From Nematostella vectensis (Eukaryota > Cnidaria > Anthozoa > Actiniaria > Edwardsiidae), in NCBI RefSeq assembly GCF_932526225.1, contig NC_064046.1:3908001-3968000 (forward strand): a stretch of 60,000 nucleotides of DNA, written 5' to 3'. The first letter of the stretch is position 1; the number at the start of each line of letters is the position of its first letter. A model generated the notes under the pieces. It saw nothing but the letters and a program-made list of their open reading frames with translations. It was not told where the DNA came from and did not search any database. Made by a program: the position numbers and the translations under genes. Shown piece by piece: positions 11,501 to 22,900 of the stretch.

Positions 11501-14500
11501 GGTTCTTCATCAGTGTAATCCTTGCATTCAAACATTCTCATATACTGGTAACATTTGATTGGACTCATCCAGAGGGGGGGAATGCAGTCATCAACCACAT
11601 TCCAGAAAATGATAAGCAGCACATCACATTGTGACTGCCACCAAAATGAACAAATAAAATGGACTGTTTGTACAATAGTATTTTAAGTCACTAGCTCGAT
11701 TCTTCATTTTTAGAGCATCACTCTATAAAAAAAATATTATGAGGTTCTTATAAAAAAAGGAATGCATTTATTATAACTTACAGTACTTTCATATTATGAA
11801 AAGTCCAAATACCAGCAGACAATCAAGAGGCTATATTGAAACACTATAGTAGGCATCCATGAGTTCAAATAATTGTGTAAAAAGTAGCCAATAAAATGAT
11901 GGTTGTACTTTATTGACTGAAAAACATTACAGCATTCTTGCAGTATAAATTTTAAATAATATATAATGTATAGTTAACAATAAATGATATATGAACTATT
12001 TAAAAAAAACGCCATTCATATTATAAAATACAGATTAAAACCATAGCCAGTCAACATATGGTGCACGATTTAGGGGACGAAATTCCCGTGGCTTCGTGTG
12101 TCAGGTCCTGACACCCTGACAATGTCAAGGCGCATGCGCAAGCATTTAGAAATGGCCGCCCCATAATCGGATCAAGTGTTACGAACAGGCGGAAACTTGC
12201 CAATAGGGAGAAATAGTTTCCTAAATCTTGCATGGTATCAAGACAAGGAAAATGTTATACCTGAATCTTCTTATTCATTTTCAAGTAAAAGCTTATTTTA
12301 CCCATGTTAATGCTAATAACTTCATTAGCAGCACGACAAAGTTTTTACGCACATGTACACCGATTCCTCAGATCCATTGTGGTTTGGTTGTAATATGCTT
12401 GCTCTTGCAGAGTTTCGAGCTTGAATGATTCAACGTGAGGTTGTTTGATGCAACGTGGAATGAGACGAAAACAAATGGCTGCCACAAAGTTTCAGCGGTA
12501 ATGCCAAAGAGCAACATAGACCAAGCCATCTTGTTCATACAGTACGTCACAAAAGCGACCGCTGACAGTTTATGCGCTGACGAGCAAAACATCCAAGATA
12601 GCGGCGAAACGTCGAATTTCTCGAAAACAATTTATAACCGCGCGAAAACACCTACAGTAAGCGTATTTTTTGTTTTTACATCTAAATACGAGTCCTGGTT
12701 GTATTTAGCTTGCAGTTCCCCTTTAACGCTTATTGTATCCGGTATTTTCTGTTTCAGCTAACATTAAAAAATGCTTTCGTAAAAGGTGAGTTTATTACTA
12801 TTAATTGAAGCCAAGGAGTAAGAATTTGGGATGTTTCTTAGAAAACCTAGTTCCAAGAGTGATGAGCCCCTAAATTTAAGCACTGCCTCAAAGCGGAGCT
12901 CCAAAGTAGTCCTTCTATCTGGAGGGGGTAAAAGTAAATTCGAAACTGTTCTTTTGGTTGTGTGTTTTTATTTTTTGTTTTTATCGCAGCATTCGCTTTG
13001 TTTTGCTACTAAATGTACATTTATGCGGTTGTTGTACGTTACCTCCACTTACCAAGTCTCGATGGCAGTTTCTCTTTAGAAATCATTATAGCTATTCGGG
13101 AATGATAATGTTGTCTTGGTTCTCAACGCTCGATTTAAGAAGTGGTTATTGGCAAGTACAGTTGAGTGAGGATGTTAGCAGGAAACTGCATTCTCTAGCG
13201 AAAAAGAATTGCGACAAATCTGACGCTTGATTTGAAACAGCAAATAGAATTGAAACCCTTTTATTATTTGAATAAAGCACAGATCATTGTAAAAAATGAG
13301 GCTTTCAGACTTGTAGTTATTTTCATGACTTATTCGACAATGATGATCAAATTAAAACTTATATAATAAATACTAGGGCTTAATTTCTTAAAGCTAATTA
13401 CATTTCGCCCACTTTGTTTTTAGCAATGCCGTGGCCTGTTGCTTTGTACAACTTCTCTTCGCCAAACTGGCTCGAGGATATGAGTGGAAATGGGCTTTCG
13501 GCTAAGTTTTATGATCATGCCATGACTGAGGGACCAACCGGTGATAAAGATAGCGCCGTTCTGTTTTATGGGACGGACACGTCACTCGCAGAAATAAATG
13601 AAAATATAAAAATAGATACAAGGTATTTAGCATGGCTGGGCGTCCCCCGGTTGGCTGCATTTTTGTAAAAACAAACAAAAAACTTAAATATTTATACTAC
13701 ATTGGTAATAATATAAATTACTTCTTTTCGGTTTGTGGTAGTCTTTACAAATCTCAGAATTTTTAAATTGGCATTAAAATGACATTCAACATGTTATTAT
13801 TGGAATCCTGTTCAGGAAATCAAATAATTATATAAATATAGATTAGGATAAATAAATAATAAATACCTATTTAAGGACAGAAGGTGAAAACCCTTACTTA
13901 TCCAGCGTAACGTCTATAATGAATACAGGGGAGATATTTCGTATGAATAATAAAAAAATATGATTTGGGGGTAAATTTCCCGAGAATCTATCTTTGCGTA
14001 TGGCTAGAACCAGTCCTGAATATCTTCTATATAGGAGACGCTTTTTATAGGACTATGACAAAAATTCAGCCAATCAGAATAAAGTATTGATTCAGGTGAC
14101 GTCATCTTCAAGTTAATTCTAAAATATGGCGGATTCCAAAACAGATCATGCACAAAGTTTTACGAGATTGAAAGAGAATCTGAGCAAATTAAAACCTAGA
14201 ATCACAGTAGAAGCAAAACTTGTATAGACACATTGAAGAGAGATCAGCACGCTTCGTGTGTAGTTGCAACGGCTTCAATATAACCTTGTTATATTTTGAT
14301 AGAAGAATAGTCATGGATATCGTGGATCCAGCACATTTAACTTAAGTTTACAAAATATTAAAATACTCAAGGGATATAATTTACCAGAATTATTGTCGGC
14401 TATAGCGTCAATTCGTATGTTAATTCAGCTAAATTCAAGAAAAAAAACTCTCTGGCCATTATGTGGCTTCCATTCAAGGATTTGGAGATGAGATTGGCAA

Positions 14501-17013
14501 ATGAACTCACTAGACAACCAACACCAACTAAAGCGATATCTTTGCTCAAATGCTTGGTATCACTTAGTGGTGCCCGAAAAGTTTGTTATTGAAATTCAAA
14601 ATCGCGGCCCTTTAACTGAGAGCCATAAAATTTCACACAAAGACGTCAAGCTAACCTGAAATTTATTCCCCAAAGATGGCATCTCTAGGCAGTTTTAAAA
14701 AGAAGCAGGAATTTTAATATTTCGAGGTTGGTGAGTTCCGTGTCCTCTCAAAGACACGAGTAACCTTTTTTAATATAGGTGAACAGCGTGTGTAAATTGG
14801 GGTTGTTGTCCTAAATAGTTATCAATGTACTTCTCTCAATACAGGTATTCCATCACATCTCTTCTGTGGATACGACAGGAGTCATCGGGGCCAATCTTTC
14901 AGTATGACAAAGACAGCTTGAATGGGGTACATTTCTGGTACAGAACACCGACCCAATTGTACCTCCAGATACCAGAGCGCGGCACGGGTAAAAAATACGG
15001 CGCTTTGACATACAGCAACCTCCCTACCAAAACCTGGCACCATGTGGGGTTCACATATGACTACTCCACTGGTCTGCAAAGGCTCTACGTAAATGGCACT
15101 ATGGTGGCAGAGAGCAATGTTGGCAATCATGAAATTGCTACCATTTATGAGGTAAGGGCCCTACTATATTCCTGTTTCTAAGATTAATACGTTTTAGCAG
15201 AAATGATCATCATTATTCATTATTTGTTGTGTACCTGCTCCTATATTGTTTTGATCTGTGAACACAGATTCGCTTCGCGAAAAACCTCAATGTCATATTG
15301 ACATCCTCAAGTGGATACCAATTAAGAGCCCGCCTTAATTGTTTTCAACTTTACGACCAAGCCCTCAACCCTGACCAAGTGAAAGCAGCAAGAGATATGT
15401 GCACCAGGAAAGGTAACTTATTCATTTGGTGTATGCTACCGTGGCGTGGAGCATAAACCCCCAAACATCTCACAAGTCTAGAAAAAATCAAACTAGTCTT
15501 ATTAACTTTAAATTTACAATGCCCCCTTATGTTAAAAGGCTGTTATCTTTTATGATATTTTGGAAATTAAATAATAATAATATCGCAAGCTACATGCGAA
15601 ATTCAAAGGGAATTTTACAGTAGATACGGCACTACGTTATCAATACTCTCCCTTCCACTCAAACAATAAATGGCTCCCACCGCACATGAGCGTCGCCAGA
15701 ATGAGGATGCGCCAGATGGAGGGTAGACGAATATGAAAGTTGGGCATGCTCACCTGGGAAAGAAATCGCGATTTCGGGAAACATAAGAATCCTTCAAGTT
15801 TGCGTGCACATATTTTAACTCCAATACATTAACTGAAAGCACAAAGCATGGCACTCTTTATATCTTTACGTACTTACTTTCTTAGAATTGTTCAGGCAGT
15901 GTTTCAATTATCAAGTATTAAAGAGTTTTGTCGCGGCAAAAAACTACGTCTGGTATGGCTTCAAAGGTAATAAGGCGAAGAAAATAAGGTCCAGCTGCCC
16001 TTCTAAGTCGGATTGCCAAGTCTGGATCAACGGTACACACCCTTCAAGACCGCAAGGAACGGTAGAACACGAGCTGTGCGTTCGTGGGGCGGGTGGCTGC
16101 TGTGAACAGAAGGCGAGGGTGGAGATACGACAATGCTATGGCTATAACGCCTACAAGTTCAAGGGTCTCCCACCTCTTGATGCACACATCATGATATGCC
16201 TCGCAACAGGTGAAAATTATCCCCACACCCTGCCCTCACGGGATGCATGCCACAAAATATGCCTCGCAACAGGTAAAAATAATCCCAAACCCCTACACCC
16301 ACGGGATGCACACCTCATGATATGCCTCACAACAGGTAAAAAAACCTACCCCTACCCCCACGGGATGCATTCCACAAGATATGCCTCGCAACAGGTATGA
16401 TTTCTAGGCTACCCCTCTCCTTTTTTGGGTATAAGAGCTTTGTTGCTTGGCTGTAAATGAAACGCCACCAGACAGCAACAGCGCTTTTGATCGGTGTGGT
16501 AAATGAAGGCATTATTTCAACCAAAGTACAGGCGTTCTGAAGGGTTTCCCTGGCGAAGCACGGCTCTAGGCTCGGTTTTCAGCCGTAGATTCAAAAGTGG
16601 AATTAATTTGTTTACTGGTTTGCTGTAGTACGTGAGCCTCAAAAATAAGATTGATGATTCTCTCGTTTTTTTTTTAATTCTCCGCCGGATCGGGATCCAT
16701 CCCAATTGGTAAATTAAATGAATTCATTTACTCGTTTTCAGATACTGACAACGATGCGCCGGAAAAGATATTCGGGCCAATGCCTGGTTACCGTCTCATC
16801 AATCACGTGATCTATACCGAAACTCACGTCCCCTCCCCCACTGTTTGCATCGGTTATTGCCTTTTGGATGACAAGAGATGCAAGTCCGTGAACTACAGCG
16901 CGCGAGACAACGGAATCTGCCAACTCAACAACGCTACAGAGTTTGACGGACACCTATCAATCAATCAGACATGGGATTACTACAAGCCATTACAGTTTAT
17001 TTCCATTGTATAA
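8599..17013 (+). CDS. Secreted LamG-D8C-PAN protein, paralogue B
   Basis: The architecture matches paralogue A, with exons 8599-8649, 13424-13622, 14845-15151, 15268-15412, 15886-16209 and 16742-17013 (stop TAA). All frames are open and junction phases from exon 2 onward match A and C. B is the most diverged copy. Exon 2 differs strongly in its middle (GLSAKFYDHAMTEGP) and is one codon shorter, and exon 4 starts IRFAKNLNVILTSS. D8C and PAN exons are nearly identical to the other copies, which suggests stronger constraint or gene conversion there. Intron 1 is long because a 3268-bp TTAA-flanked element and a retroelement fragment were inserted. Intron 2 shares no obvious sequence with A or C. 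The exon 1/exon 2 phase problem is the same as in A. Confidence 0.88.
9247..9316. repeat. Long hairpin with GGGCAGACTG arms (paralogue B, intron 1)
   Basis: Arms of about 29 bp starting CAGGGCAGACTGAAGAAGG and ending in its complement around a short loop, with one or two mismatches. Paralogue C has the same hairpin at 20610-20678, and a related sequence lies in a ZNRF intron (30151-30190). Confidence 0.75.
9455..12722. mobile_element. 3.3-kb TTAA-flanked element with long terminal inverted repeats
   Basis: A 3268-bp insert in intron 1 of paralogue B is flanked by TTAA at 9451-9454 and 12723-12726. Terminal inverted repeats of about 197 bp (9455-9653 and 12524-12722) begin AGGGGAACTGCAAGCTAAAT and are imperfect. 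Paralogue C keeps the empty site (TGAA at 20764-20767 between matching flanks). The TTAA target fits piggyBac or Kolobok; the AGGGG end differs from the usual piggyBac CCC, so I leave the family open. No transposase-like ORF was found inside. The two opposed ORFs in the ends are the same repeat read twice. Confidence 0.85.
13117..13180 (+). pseudogene. Fragment of a Ty3/gypsy-type reverse transcriptase
   Basis: The + frame reads WFSTLDLRSGYWQVQLSED, a hallmark of the Ty3/gypsy reverse transcriptase palm. The surrounding frame then degenerates and no other retroelement domain is near. It is an old fragment in intron 1 of paralogue B, absent from A and C. Confidence 0.7.
13623..14844. other. 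Intron 2 of paralogue B, no feature seen
   Basis: AT-rich and without similarity that I can see to intron 2 of A or C. No credible ORF or repeat array. Confidence 0.5.
16179..16394 (+). repeat. Tandem array of exon-5 end plus splice donor (paralogue B)
   Basis: One exonic unit and three intronic units. Donor positions follow 16209, 16272, 16335 and 16394. The first two spacings are exactly 63 nt, so the second and third donors keep the reading frame and the open frame runs to 16400. Each in-frame step would add 21 residues ending in ICLATG or ICLTTG. Confidence 0.9.
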
Positions 17014-17049
17014 ATCAAGCACATCACGAGAAGAGTCGACACAAGCAGT

Positions 17050-17395
17050 AGCTGACCAGCAGTCAACACAAGCGAAAACTGACCAGCGGTCGAGAAGGCA
17101 CAAGTGATGAACGGTGAGAACACAGAACACGGCAGACAACCGAGTGAATACTGACCAGCGGTCGACACTGGTGAATAGAACAGCGCGGTCAATGGACTGG
17201 GTACTGGCAAGTGGTAGACAAAAACAATAACTGGCCAGCGATCAACACTAGTGAACACTGACCAGCGGTTGGTTCCAAGAATATACTGGCTATCGGTCAA
17301 CGAAAGTGATTACTGATCAATAGTCAATATAAGTGAATTTTGATCAGCGGTCAACACAAGTGAATACTGACCAGCGGTCAACATTAGCAATGCAA
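17050..17395. repeat. Degenerate hairpin repeat (GACCAGCGGTC) downstream of paralogue B
   Basis: Nearly identical to the block after paralogue A, in the same position relative to the stop codon. Confidence 0.7.
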
Positions 17396-17938
17396 ACTTG
17401 TAGGGTCACATGCAACAAACGTAATATCGAGTACCTTACAATATAATTCTTTATTCATCGATGTAATATAGTAAACTAGTGTAATTATTGCGGGTACACC
17501 ACATTTTTCTTTGGATGGGAAAGGAGGGGGATGCTAAACTTACAGTTGGATCATTGTTCCCCATACATGGTGGTGCAAAGACATGCCACTCAATTTTTTG
17601 AGGTCATAATCGCTGAAATAATTAAACTTTGAGGTACGATTTTTGGAGGGGAGCATCGAGACATCATACCCCTACCCTCTCAGTGTCAGGCCACGCCTTC
17701 TCCCACGGAGAGCATGTGACGCCGTATACATTTAATTTCATAGTCAGTTTGGCATTTAAATTTATATCGTTGCCAATGCTATTGTAGCATATCAAAGAAT
17801 GTAACCCGACGTTCTCTATGTCAAGCTTACGTGACTGATTTTGCAGTAGCAACTTTGTTCCAAAATAGAAGTAGAGACCTATTTAGAGACCTAAGAGTCG
17901 ACTCGAGAATGTAAATGCAACACCACTGACCAAGGCAT

Positions 17939-18043
17939 GCCTCCTCCGCAGGCGTCTCTAAGCGTTAGAAACAATCTAAAAACCTTGTGGGTTTCCTGTG
18001 GTCGACATATTTTCTGGGCAAAAATGATGCCTGCGGAGGAGGG
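17939..18043. mobile_element. Small stem-loop insertion (MITE-like), paralogue B spacer
   Basis: Counterpart of 5725-5829. The arms pair except at the outermost base. Confidence 0.55.
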
Positions 18044-19986
18044 GAGGGATGGTCCCACTTTGAAGCAAATATAAAGGGTACTGTGCATCTAAGATTTACT
18101 CTGCAACATCTACTTATTGAAAAAGTCCTGTAAGTTAGAATAAATTCTTGGAGTACCTTCTTGAGTCTCCGATTTGTCATTTAGCCAGATAAGCTCTGAC
18201 TTACTGGCGTAAACCATTATAACGTACCGTCAGGCGTCCCTTTCTCTATTGGCTAGTTGCACTCACAGAAAAAATATTTTCAGCGGATTTAGAATGAGAA
18301 AGTAATTCTTTAAAGAATACACTAGAAGACCTACAAAAATTCAACATCATGAACACGCATTTTTTTCTGTCAGTTATCTTTTTATTCTATTGTCGCCAGT
18401 GTCCCAATTAGCGCACTTCGACAGCTCTGTTAATATTATGCACATCCGCATGACCAGGATTTGAAAAAAAAAAAAGATTAAACGATCCTTTAACAAGAAA
18501 AGATGAAAGAGAGGGATGAATTCCTTCATCCTTAGCTACAAGAAATGACTTTTTTTCTCGTGCCACGCATACGCCCCACTTGGGGTCCCCAAGGATGGCC
18601 ACACTACAAACCTCTCCCTCAGGGTCTTTTCCGCCGTGAAATTCAACATGGTGGTTTAATATTGAAATGGCAATTTACATTATTGTCATCACTCCCAGAC
18701 AACAATATGTGTGTGTTGTTTCTTATTCTAAAGTTAGAGATGAAGGAGACAAATAGTTTCGCTTTACGTTCCCTCAAGAGCCCTGTATAAAAACACCACC
18801 TGTCAATATAATACTTTATCCTTTCTCGTACTCTTGAAAGATAACAGAAACCAATATAAGGATAGTGAAAGTGCAGGTTTAAATGTAGGGAAATGCTACG
18901 GAAAGGTAAATGCTGCTTAAATAATATAGAAATAAAATAATAAGTATTACATTAGTATTAATGCTCGCCACATGGGGGCCAAGCTCAACATTTTATGACT
19001 TTGATATTAAATAATTACGACTTAAAAATTCCCGCAAAGGACAAATCTTTTTAAAATTGAAAATTATAAAAAGAGATCTCGACTTGCAGTTCTGCTAGGA
19101 GCAAAATTTAAGTGGAGATGTTTATGAACACTGAGACTTTGTCAGCCAATAGAGTATCTTTATATTTCTGTCTTTACTATTAGCTAGGACAACAAAGAAA
19201 GGCAGGAGTCATTTTCACAAATTATAATAAGCATTCGTTCCACGGGGAGTCTCCAAGGATGTTCACACTACAAAACAAACTTGAATTTGGAAATGGCGTT
19301 CAATTTACATTAATATCACCACTCCCAATCGACAATATGTATTTTTTTTAGTTTGAGTTGGCGATGAAGTAGCAAAAATAAAATTTCGCGATAATCGAGA
19401 TACGCCTCCGCTAGAGCCCTCGATGAAAACACCTGTCGATATACTGCTCTATCCTTTCTCCTGCTCTATGTTCGACAAACTCTTGAAAAATACTGTAAAC
19501 CATTATCAAGAAAATGAAGGCGCAAGTGCTATTGCAGAAAATGCTAGTCAAGGTAAATGCGGCTAAAATAAATGAAAATTAATAAACTCATAATTATGCT
19601 CGCTACAGGGGGCTTGTGTTACTGCAAGCAATGTATGTTGCAAAGAAAAAGCTTTTTTCCCGAGTATTGAATAGCGTAAAATTTAAATATCGCCTTCCTT
19701 GCCTCTTCAGAAGTCATTCGCTATTTATTAAGAACATGTGAGTACTATTATTGAAATAAACAGGAACAATGAGATTTTGTCGGCCAATAGAGTACGTTTT
19801 GTTCTGTTTCTCCATTGTCTTAAAGAAGGTGGGGTTCTTTTTCAAAGTGTATTCCTATGGAGAGAATCACTATAATTAATCATTATCTCTTAGAGCTCAT
19901 CGCGTTTTCAGGTACGCAGTCTTGCTCGATATCATCAAAAACGGACAGACGTGACAAAAAACGCTCCCCACTTCAAACCAAGCGAG

Positions 19987-22900
19987 ATGCAAGCGAGTGG
20001 GAAAACAGTTCTTGGTCTTCTTCTCCTCTCACTTGAGGTAAAGAAATCCACTTTTTCTAGCAATCGCTGTCGTTAATTGAATTTTTGGGGTTTCTGATAT
20101 AACTCTTAAGATTATATTTTTATATCTCCAAAAAGATGAAAAAGATTGTAAGCATTTCAACATTTAAAAAATAACTTTCATAGAACCATTCGGGACTATT
20201 TTTTTCCCAGCAACCGACATCTTCCCAGCCAGCAAAAAAAACGGGCTGCAAAACAGATATTTTGCGGATCAGGGGCTCTCTGTCATTTTACGGTTTATAA
20301 GGAAAAAATTCAGTCACGTTCTGCGTAAAACTACTCTTGAAAACGACTTGAAACGACACATGCTACATATATTTAGGCACTGCCTCAAGCGGAGCCCAGC
20401 ATCTATTTGTTCTCATTAATAAAGTACAACAATTGTTGGTAAGATATCCAAGAGCTGTTTACAAACTATCCACAATTTGTGCCACTATCCACCTCAATGG
20501 AAATAGTTTAATTGTTAATTATATAGGATATTGTATTATATAGGAAATTTGGATTATTTTATAGAAAAAAACAAAAAATGCCTAATTTTCGTCCTTAATT
20601 AGACTTCTTCAGGGCAGACTGAAGAAGGTGAATCGTCACCAACTAGCTTGTCACGATTCACCTTTTTCAGTCTGCCCAGTTGATAGCTGAGACGCGAGAG
20701 TTTCTTGTTGCGCCGCATAGGACCGTGCATTCAAGACCTCGGTCTCGCATTTTTTAATTCATTTGAACGCTTATTGTATCCGGTATCTTCTGTTTCAGCT
20801 TACATTAAAAAATGCTTTCGTAAAAGGTGAGTTTATTATTATTATTAATTGAAGCCAAGGAGTAAGAATTTAAGATGTTTCTTAGAAAACCTAGTCCCAA
20901 CAGTGATGAGCCCCTAATATATAGATTTGATATTTAAGCACTGACTCAAAGCGGAGCTCCAAACTATTTCTTACTAACGGGAGGGGGGTAAAAGTAAAGT
21001 CGAACCTGTTCTTTTGGTTGTGTGTGTATTTATAAATATAGAAAACTATAGATGCAAACCACTCCATTTTGAGTAACTCTGGACGAGAGAAGTCTGGAGG
21101 CTCTGGTACACAGGGTAACAGAATCGATTTCTTGGAAATATGGAATAGTATATTTAAAAATTGACACTGGCTTGAGAGGTCTTTAAACAAAGAAGTCTTC
21201 GAAAAGATAAGGGGTGGCAAATCGGATGATTAATTCAAAACAGCGAATTTTAGTGAATCTCTTTGAAAATCCAAGTACAGATGACTTATCCGACTACTCC
21301 TATTGGTATTCATTCCTTAATGCTATTCACATTCCGCGCTCTTTTTTTTTAGCAATGCCGTCGCCTGTTGCTTTGTACAACTTCTCTTTGCCAGACTTGT
21401 TCGAGGATATGAGTGGAAATGGGGTTAAGCTCGAAAACGTTGGCCAATATCAATTGACTGAGGGACCAACTGGTGATAAAGATGGCGCCGTTCTGTTTTT
21501 GGGGACAGACGGATCATACAGAATACTTAATAGAAATGACAAAACAGACACAAGGTATGTATCATGTTGGCTTCCCCCGTCGGCCTGAATTTTTCTAAAA
21601 TAAAGGAAACATAAATGTTTTCTTGACTAGTGTGCGGTAGCTACTAAGCCATCCTCCTTTAAAAAGTAACATTGAATATACCCGCCAAGTTTTCAAGGAA
21701 AACGGTTCCTCCCGGATCGATCGCAGCAAAGCACGAATACACCTCGAAGCTCTAAAAACTAGTAATAAAAGACTTGATGACATTCAAAATAATATTACAA
21801 TCAGAGAGCATATCTTATGCTCTCTTGGTCTGATATAAAACTTCCAAAATATGCCAAAACCAACACAAATGCTATGGCAAAATAAATAAATAAAATGCAA
21901 ACATGAAGAGGACTAGGTGAGACCTAGAATTGGATGATTTATTTTGCTAATTTTCGTGCACGAGAGCTCAACAAAAAGCCGTTTTTATTTACGCAGTGGC
22001 TATATGCCCGACAGTCGGGACAGGTCTTGGATGGACTAAATGCCCGACAGTTTTCAATTTACTCAAAAAAACCAGTAAATTGTCTTCCTAGTGAGTTCAA
22101 TGTATTCTATATTTGTTGAGAAAGGGCAAACGAATCTTAATTGAACTTTGTTGTCGGTATTGAATGTTTTCCGTTGTCTACACCATACAATCGTAATTTT
22201 AGGGACACTTAAATTTTTTCTTAATTATGGTGCTAATGTCTACAGCTCTTAATTTACGAAAATATCACAGTAAATTGTCGACCTTGAGAGTTCAAATTAT
22301 TGTATATTTGTGGAGAAAGGGCAAGCGAATCTAATTTGAGCTTTGTAGTCGGAATTGAACGTTTTTCCTTGCTTGTATATACCATGAAATCGCTATTTTA
22401 GCGACACTTGAATTTTTTCTGCTACAATAACGGAAAGGGTGTTAATAGTGTATACAAGCAAGGGAAAATATTCAATACCGACAACAAAGCTGAATTCCGA
22501 TTAGCTTACCCTTTCTCGACAAATATAGAATACTTTGAACTCATAAATAGGGATGCAATTTGTGCGTAGAAAAATTACAGAATTACAGAATTATTTGAAT
22601 AAATTGAAAACTGTCGGGCATTTAGTCCATCCAAGACCTGTCCCGACTGTCGGCATATAGCCACTACGCTTTATTTGCAAGAATACAGTTGTGTCGTTCT
22701 TTTAAGAGTTCTGCAATAACATATCCAATTCCTTCCTTTTTAAGTTAGCCAGCTAATGATTTCACTGGTAAATCTTGGCCAAGAGGTTGTCTTTAAAATG
22801 AAGTTATTTATTCAGCCGAATGACTGAAATTAAAGACATAATAAAATTTAACCGTTAAGATATTGTATCACCACTTAATGTAACAAATGCCGCTTAATGT

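Larger units (their letters stand above)
17014..19986. other. Spacer between paralogues B and C
   Basis: Matches the A/B spacer closely but lacks the 831-bp TTAA element. It includes an AATAAA at 18139-18144 that may end the paralogue B transcript. No gene recognised. Confidence 0.6.

Noticed and set aside
9446-12761. Two opposed similar ORFs of about 100 codons, as if a gene pair
   Set aside because: They are the two arms of one terminal inverted repeat and carry no known domain.
21214-21588. ORF running through intron 1 into exon 2 of paralogue C with its own ATG
   Set aside because: The reading crosses a strong acceptor tract and is out of frame in paralogue A, so it is chance.
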